Origin: Enoplolaimus lenunculus
Taxonomy: Eukaryota; Nematoda; Enoplea; Enoplida; Thoracostomopsidae
Assembly (NCBI GenBank): GCA_030248215.1
Contig: JASANG010001580.1
Location: forward strand, 1-64,000
Length of the DNA stretch: 64,000 nucleotides
Direction of reading: 5' to 3'
Shown in pieces: positions 58,132 through 64,000 of the stretch (positions are counted from its first letter, which is position 1; every line of letters begins with the position of its first letter). Made by a program: the position numbers and the translations under genes. The notes beneath the pieces are model-generated. The model was not told where the DNA came from, searched no databases, and saw only the letters and a program-made list of their open reading frames with translations.

Positions 58132-58137
58132 TTTATT
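58132..58137 (-). terminator. Poly(A) signal AATAAA overlapping the transporter stop
   Basis: Minus strand reads AAATAAAACC over the last Lys codon and TAA. Cleavage 10-30 bp downstream would fall inside MITE A10. Confidence 0.4.
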
Positions 58138-58898
58138 TCAAAGGAGCTAAAGCTTCCGGATCTTCGCAAGCATATGAAGAATAATTCTTTATTATTTCAA
58201 GTTCAATTGAGTCAAATTCGTGTGATCCTTGCTCGTCTTTGATTTCTAGCGATGGCGTACGGTGTTTCTTACACCAGTTAAACCCTACGCTAACCGGTAC
58301 TCCAACTAGAATGACCACTGCAAGCCCAATAGTAGGAAATATCATGTCTGAGATACCAAACGGAATCTGCCAGCCGCTGAGTTGAGAATGCGGATCGGAT
58401 CGGAAATTTAAAAAGTCTCCGGTCGAATAATTTGTACCATCATCAAATTCAAACAAATTATCCTGAGTCAAATTCATTTCAGATGAGTTATTTAAAAAAT
58501 TTACAGTTAAATTTGACAATTTAAAGCATTTATTTACAAATAACGGAAGCGAATAATTAGAGTACGGTTTAAAATACGCATTTCCACCGGATATATATCC
58601 GGTGACGAGGAAGCTTGAAATTAATCCAGCGAAAGCGCCATGCTTGTTCGCAATAGGACACGTCATTCCAAGAATAAAAAGACCTGTCAGAGGTCCGGCA
58701 GTCGCTCCTAATATAGTCATAATTGCTTTGATGATGCCACCCAAAGGTTCCGCTACAAACGCGAAAACGACTGCAACTATGCCGTATAACACTGAGATTA
58801 GCCGGATGTAGTGTGCTTGGCGTGTGTTGGACGTTTTCGGTCCTAGCGATTGTTTGAGATAGTCTTCCCATGTCACAGCGGCAAGTGCGTTGATTCCG
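58133..58898 (-). CDS. SLC5 exon 4
   Basis: Acceptor GTCAATTTCAG, completing Ser360, then GINALAAVTWEDYLK to the stop. Holds the last five or so membrane segments, including GPLTGLFILGMTCPIANKHG, a glycosylated loop (NYS, NLT, NSS, NLT, NYS), a final membrane span and an acidic cytoplasmic tail. Confidence 0.95.
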
Positions 58899-61800
58899 CT
58901 GAAATTGACACAATTGTATAATGGAACCAAACAATTTTCAGTACAGCAAGCATCCATTGTATATATACATAAAATATATTATATATATAAATATACTATA
59001 CATTTATATATCATTAAGCTTAGGTTTGGGCATAGGCTTAGCATAACGCTTAATATTATGCTATGATTTTTATTAGCAGGTGTTTGGAAACCGCAGGGAC
59101 ACAAGTTGTCGGCCAACGAATTGTCATATGTCTTAGATTTGGTTAGCAACAAACTAAAAACAGCGGATAGCATTTCTCAATGGTCATTGAATGCTGCCGG
59201 ATGTGTAAACACTAACCAAATTGTAAACAAACAACGAAAACAAATACTGATCACTAAAAAACGAAAACGCAAAACAAATACTTATTAGTATAAAAAAGTC
59301 TAAAAGATGTTTTGTTTTTAAGACAAAATATTTAAATATTCACCAATCTTTCTAAAATTTTGTATAAAAAATCACCCATGAGTCTCGCGTAAAATTTTAA
59401 GAATTTTGATAAATTTGCTAGATTGTATTATGTGAATCAGTTGCAGCATATCTAAATTGCAAAACACGAAATAATTGGCCAATATAAACGACAGGAGCGG
59501 AACAGTAAGCATATTCCTAAGCCTAAGCCTAAGCGTAAGCCTAAACCTAAAGTCTAAGCCAAGCCAAAAAATTAATCTAAAGCTTAAAGCTTACACCATA
59601 AAATTGAAGCATGTATGTCTCGGATATTTCAAGGCAAAATCAGATAACGATTTATACCGGAAACGGAAAACAGCTACATAGTGAATTGTATTGGTAAAAA
59701 ATGTAAACACCAAAATGTTTTATCGAAGTGTATACTAAATAAAATTTGCCTTTTTCATTTCGGTTCACTCCCCGATTTTAGTATTTTTACTATTCCTTCA
59801 GAGGTGCGAACCGTTTTTATGCGGGACTGCAAAAGAGTAAACTTAAGCTTTTGAGTATTGTTTTGCTCAAGGTTAGGCTAAAGGCGAGGCTTAATTTAGA
59901 TTCTTCTTGCTCTGGGGCCTAAAATAAGGCTTAGGAATATACTTATACTACTGTTGCTGCCCTCATCTATGATTGAAACTCTTCGTATGAAATAAAAAAT
60001 CAGGTATATAAAGTCAATTAATACCTTGACACTGTGCTCAAGGTGCCACTCAACAAGCACGCCAAAAACACTCCCGGCATGCCAGGGATTTTATCGAAAA
60101 CTTCCAGGGCGAATACGATGACCAGTTGATCTTTGGTTGCAATTTGGCGCGATCTGATTGGATCACAGGAGACAAAGTAAGCGAACATCACGACGCCCAT
60201 CAAATCGGCAATCGTCATCATGAGCCAATAAGATGGAATGTTAATTGCAATCACACGATTTGCACTTTCGATATTTGGCATGCTGAAAGTAATCAATTTT
60301 TACTTCCACTGAATAATTTCGATCTTATCTGACACCTATTTTCAAGCTAGGAACCGAACACGGGGCTATCTGTTGAAAATTTTTTACCAGCATCCAAGAG
60401 TGGAGCTAGACGGGACTGCACGGATCAACCCACTACCCCTTTGAGATTACTGTACAGAGTGATTTAGACATTATTTCAGTTTGCAACACACGAAAAACCC
60501 CTTGAAATTTTTCCAATATCTTTGCTGCGCTGAAGCCATCACCACTCAGTCATAGAAGCTTGAAGCTTGAGCACAAAAGGATTCACGATTTGTAGAGAAT
60601 TTGCATTTCACATTCGTATTATAACCTCGTTTTAGATGCTGCGCATGCGTGTTTAAATATTTACAAGTGAGTGTCTGGATAAAGCTTCAGCATGCGGCAT
60701 CGCTGGCCAGGCCACTGTTTAACGACTTGCCAATTTTGCCTTAAAAATACCTAATTATATTTTAGTGCCTTTTACAGAGCCGTCCCATATTGAATCTAAA
60801 TTTCCTAACACGCTAACAGAATTTCAATCAGAGGAGAAAAATACCGAGTGAGCCTAAGGTCAACAAAGTTTGTCGGACCCGGTGTCGTGCCATATTTTTC
60901 TCACCGCCGTATTTTATTCTTTCCGAGTGAAATATATTCTTCCGTTATAGTTTTCCCACTGACTGTATTCAAGGGTTTTCAATGACTTATTATATTTAGA
61001 AAAAATGGCGGATGCATCGAAGTTTTTAAGACTTTTGGATTTCGTGATTTTTCTATCTGTTAAGAAAAATTGCGATTCATATACGTGTTTTGTAATTAAT
61101 TTTGAACGCAAAAATTTACCGAATTTCCATTATTTCTATAACGAAAATGGAAACGGAAGTGGACACCGATTTTTACCAGCAACGGAAACGCATCTCCGGT
61201 TACACCCTGCTGGAAACTGCATACCGCACAAAACTTGCATACCTCAAATAGCGCTGAAGTGGTATCTGGTTAAACGTCAACACAAACAACCACGTCACTG
61301 TGCCACCGATCATAGAAATCCAAAGGGTCATATACTGAAGCGGATCTAAACTGATATTCCCGGCGGAACTAAAGCGTTCGTAGCGGGCAGCAATACGAAA
61401 AGTTTCAACTACCCCACCTGAATCTGCCGACCCTTTAAAAAACAAGGCGAACAAGCCACCGAACATAATGCAAGCTTGTAGCGTATCAGCCCATACCACG
61501 GCCTTCAGCCCTCCGTATGATGTATATGCAATACATACACCTCCTACTGACAAGAAAAATATCCATGTCGGTACTCCTGTAACCCCATTGAGAGCAATTG
61601 CAGGAGCGTAGAGTACAACACTCATGAAGAAAAGCATGTAAACGTTGTGTAAAGTGGCCGCAAATCGCCGCAATGCAAGCGACCCGAACCGATATTCGAA
61701 GTATTCGTTCGATGACGTGGGACGAAATTTGAAAAATGTCGGCAAGATCAAAAAACGAGCAATCAGTAGGGCGACCGTGGAGCCAAACACACGGCTGATC

Positions 61801-63657
61801 CAAAATAGAATGCCTGAAAACCAAAATGTAAACGGATAGTGAAAAAATAACGGAAACGAAAATAAAATGGTGGTCAACATAAACGGAAACGGATAGTATA
61901 TCTATTAATGAGTAGACAAAGTTGAAGTAAAAATATTCACAACTATAAAAGAGTAGTTACTTTTAATGGCGTAACTGTAGCCTAAGGTATGTCTAAGCTA
62001 AGCTACATCGAAAGAATGACAATAAAATTGAGCATATACCTCAATCTAAAGCAAAAAATAGCCTAAAACCTATACCTATTTCATTGCAGTCTCACGGAAA
62101 GTGGAACTCCAAATTACCGTAGACAAACTGTAAAAAAGTTTACAGTGAACTACATACAACACAAAGTGCCTGATACGTATTCACAAGAAATATTGTCAGA
62201 AATTTTAAAATAATTTATGTCTTAAAATACAGACTCCAGCCAAATATATATTTATTGAATCGCAGACTTTATTTCACAAAATGTTCACAAATATGGGTCT
62301 GAAACCTTTCAGACTTAAAAGTTTGAAATTTAAGACTTTGTTTAATAAACGATTAAGACAAGTATTCCAAAACTTAAGACAAAAAAACAAGTATGTCTTA
62401 AATTAAGGTTTGTTTTACTAATTTTCCGGACATAAACTGCCGGAAACAAAGATTTTTAATGGAAGCCAAAAATTGTAAGTGCACAACCAAAGATACGTCC
62501 AAGACGTAAACTTAGGTTCACCTGAAATATCTTTGAAAATCCAATATTTATACATGTCGTTGCCATACCGTACAATTTTTACTATTTTTCCCGCAGCATT
62601 TTTGTGGTAAAATTTTAAGGTCCCTGTCTTACAATTTTTCGCCCTCAGAAAATTTTTAGTAATAAAATGATGAGGTCCCTACCTTACAATTTTTGCGTTT
62701 AATAACATTTGCCAGCCCGCCCGCCCAGTCAGAAATTTTTGAATCCTCCTCTGGTCGTGGCGGAAGCCGTAATTCAGGCCAATTCAGAATTATGATACTT
62801 TAAAAGTACAACGCCTTGGGCTGGACCAATATGAAATTTCCTGTTTGCTCAAGTTAGCACTGCCAGACACAATTTTGACTGGCTGCAGTAAATTTTGTTC
62901 TTTGGGGTTTTTTCGATTACGTAGAAAGCAATCAAAACGTATAACCTATCAGAGAAAATTTCGCAATCCCGTTTTAGACCAGGCTCACCTAGAATTCCAA
63001 CTAGAGCTAGCCCAAGTCGCAATTCCGCTTTGGACCAGACCAGTTCATAATTGGGTTGAATTACGGCTTAGGATACGACATACACTGTATATAAAAATCG
63101 ATACACCCTTAAGAATGTAAACTGAGCAACTCATTTATATATAAATTAAACGCAGAAAATTAATTCATGAATATATGACTATTTCTTGAAGGCGAGAAAT
63201 TTGTATCTTATAAACTGCAATAGTAATTTCTTGAATATAAGACGTTTATGTTTTAACCATTTCAGACACGAATTCAGCATTCTTAATGTCTTAAATACTA
63301 AACATTTTAGTCTTCGAAATTTTCAAAAGAAAGAGTCTTTCAAGACAGTTTTTTGTGCGTTTTCAGCTCTAAACTGGACATAGTGGTGCATTTTGATCGA
63401 ACTTTACCTCTTTGATAGATTTCCGCCGGAATCGCAAGCAACGTAATACCGGATATAAAACTGGTCATCAGAGACATTGCTGTCGGTAAAATTGGCATTT
63501 TCTTTCCGCCCATTAGGACTTCGTTCGCAGAGTCGAGCTTTGCTGCAGCGCCTTTTTTCCGACGCGAAAAGAATAGTCCAACAACGGCAGATGCAATTAA
63601 CGTTAACGCAAAAAGGCAGTAGTCAATGGGTGAAAACGTTTTGTGATAGACTACCAT
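58133..63657 (-). CDS. SLC5A8/SLC5A12-like: Sodium-coupled monocarboxylate transporter-type SLC5 protein, 4 coding exons
   Basis: Plasma-membrane Na+/solute symporter of the LeuT-fold SLC5 family, SMCT branch (close relatives carry lactate, butyrate and nicotinate). Exons on the minus strand: 63657-63408, 61813-61243, 60282-60025, 58898-58133. Junction phases fit throughout, giving 614 aa against 610 for human SLC5A8. First membrane segment about 12-30; LMGGKKMPILP at 48-58; AIPAEIYQRG at 75-84; VLYAPAIAL and GGLKAVVWADTLQ in exon 2; LSGTLSTVSS at 351-360, whose Ser/Thr form the conserved Na+ site; GINALAAVTWEDY directly after. A loop near the C terminus has five N-glycosylation sequons. The tail ends EALAPLK, without the PDZ-type TRL of human SLC5A8. 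The ATG at 63657 was chosen because it gives the family's usual N-terminal length. SMVT (SLC5A6) or iodide-symporter-like substrate choice cannot be excluded. Confidence 0.94.
59013..59140. mobile_element. MITE family C, partial copy C6
   Basis: AAGCTTAGGTTTGGGC...CACAAGTTGTCGGCCAACGAATTGTC, in SLC5 intron 3; left end missing, preceded by a TA-rich tract (58955-59012). Confidence 0.65.
59477..59605 (-). mobile_element. MITE family A, partial copy A11
   Basis: GGCCAATATAAACGACAGGAGCGGAAC and CCTAAGCCTAAGCG repeats, then AATCTAAAGCTTAAAGCTT; right end missing. SLC5 intron 3. Confidence 0.75.
59800..59975 (+). mobile_element. MITE family A, diverged copy A12
   Basis: GTGCGAACCGTTTTTATGCGGGACTGCAAAAGAGTAAAC, AAGGCTTAGGAATATAC, ACTACTGTTGCTGCCCTC: the family layout with many changes. 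Confidence 0.65.
60025..60282 (-). CDS. SLC5 exon 3
   Basis: Starts in phase 2 after TACTTTCAG: MPNIESANRVIAINIPSYWL, ending LSGTLSTVS and AG|GTATTA. Contains the CDP motif (VSCDPIRSRQ) and the DQL of KDQLVIVFALEV, matching CDPWTAKKVSAPDQL of SMCT1. Confidence 0.96.
60283..61242 (-). other. SLC5 intron 2
   Basis: Donor AG|GTATGC, acceptor TTTCAG; no recognised repeat beyond E-like words near 60970-60990. Confidence 0.7.
61243..61813 (-). CDS. SLC5 exon 2
   Basis: After acceptor GGTTTTCAG: ILFWISRVFGSTVALLIARF, SSNEYFEYRFG (STYEYLELRF in SMCT1), VLYAPAIALNGVTG, YGGLKAVVWADTLQ, GGTVTWLF, IPLQRYL. Four or five membrane segments. The splice-supported start is 61813, although the frame is open slightly further upstream. 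Confidence 0.96.
62200..62420. repeat. AGTCTTAAAT-type dispersed repeat, copy 2
   Basis: TTAAAATACAGACTCC, GACTTAAAAGTTTGAAATTTAAG, CTTAAGACAAAAAAACAAG; related to 50100-50440. Confidence 0.5.
63150..63350. repeat. AGTCTTAAAT-type dispersed repeat, copy 3
   Basis: TTCTTGAATATAAGACG, AATGTCTTAAATACTAAAC and GTCTTTCAAGAC words. Confidence 0.45.
63408..63657 (-). CDS. SLC5 exon 1
   Basis: ATG at 63657, 83 codons plus one base to AGAG|GTAAAG. First membrane segment (IDYCLFALTLIASAVVGLFF), a short basic loop, then LMGGKKMPILP and the second segment SFISGITLLAIPAEIYQRG. An upstream extension of the open frame has no ATG. Confidence 0.93.
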
Positions 63658-63799
63658 ATTGTGATTTTGAAACGCCGAGTTTTTGAAACCGTGTAAAAAC
63701 ACGAAGCCAAAATTGCTTGCAAAAACCAAAAAAGTTTTCAAAAATATTTAAAGACTTTTATTTTATAAAAGAATATAGAAGTTTAAGTTTTACAAATCT

Positions 63800-63950
63800 G
63801 ACAATTTGTGCACGTATTGTAATGACCCGAATAACAGGGGGAAGTGATAACAGGGGTTTCCATTTTGAGTTCCAATCAGTAAGAGTCCGTATACTCCTAA
63901 GAAGAGTCAGTAACCGGGTAGAGTCCCTAAACCCTCATTAGAGTCCATAA
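63800..63950. mobile_element. MITE family G fragment
   Basis: GTATTGTAATGACCCGAATAACAGGGG and CCATTTTGAGTTCC match, partly in inverse, the element at 39147-39345. Lies upstream of the SLC5 start. GAGTCC words continue to 63946. Confidence 0.5.
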
Positions 63951-64000
63951 ATGTCAATTATCTCTAATTGTAGTGCATAAAATGAATCTTGGACAAAATA

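Larger units (their letters stand above)
61814..63407 (-). other. SLC5 intron 1
   Basis: Donor G|GTAAAG, acceptor TTTTCAG. Contains AGTCTTAAAT-type repeats (62200-62420, 63150-63350) and an E-like fragment (62620-62745). Confidence 0.75.

Noticed and set aside
58569-58934. 121-codon and other frames over the SLC5 exons
   Set aside because: Out-of-frame shadows of exon 4; similar shadows occur over exons 1-3.
63658-63741. N-terminal extension of the SLC5 protein
   Set aside because: The frame is open upstream of 63657 but has no ATG; the ATG at 63657 gives the usual N-terminal length.

Overview
This is an animal nuclear DNA window. It is AT-rich, with spliced protein genes, GT-AG introns of about 0.4-6 kb and dense short transposon debris. 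The lineage cannot be fixed from the sequence. An invertebrate fits (large introns full of MITEs, poly-Asn tracts in a conserved gene), and a tunicate is one possibility, but I would not name a taxon.

Two genes are solid. (1) A plus-strand Rho-family guanine-nucleotide exchange factor of the Asef/collybistin family (SH3-DH-PH). I place it in 12 coding exons from 39482 to 55573, predicting 1007 aa with all splice phases consistent. (2) A minus-strand sodium-coupled monocarboxylate transporter of the SLC5A8/SLC5A12 type, in 4 coding exons from 63657 down to 58133, predicting 614 aa, again with all phases consistent. The genes converge tail to tail about 2.6 kb apart, and in both an AATAAA overlaps the stop codon.

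Layout. 1-5420: a giant foldback element with two inverted arms of about 2.2 kb. Each arm carries a TATA promoter facing outward and the same 126-codon ORF. 5421-39100: no secure gene. This part holds MITEs of at least seven families, tRNA-derived SINE pieces, minisatellites and simple repeats, plus one weak candidate terminal exon (33160-33543, minus). 39147-55573: the RhoGEF gene, its introns loaded with the same repeats and a 24-bp minisatellite. 55574-58132: intergenic, three copies of MITE family A, one of them ending 7 bp from the transporter stop codon. 58133-63657: the transporter. 63658-64000: upstream sequence with a MITE fragment.

The most informative repeat result is that families A and B show 8-bp target-site duplications and GGCCCATGT-type ends, so they look like hAT-type non-autonomous elements. 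Families E and F share the GGCCCRT end. Families A, B and C, whose ends differ, share an internal array of CTTAGG/TTAGGC hexamers. The genes have no evident functional link to each other.
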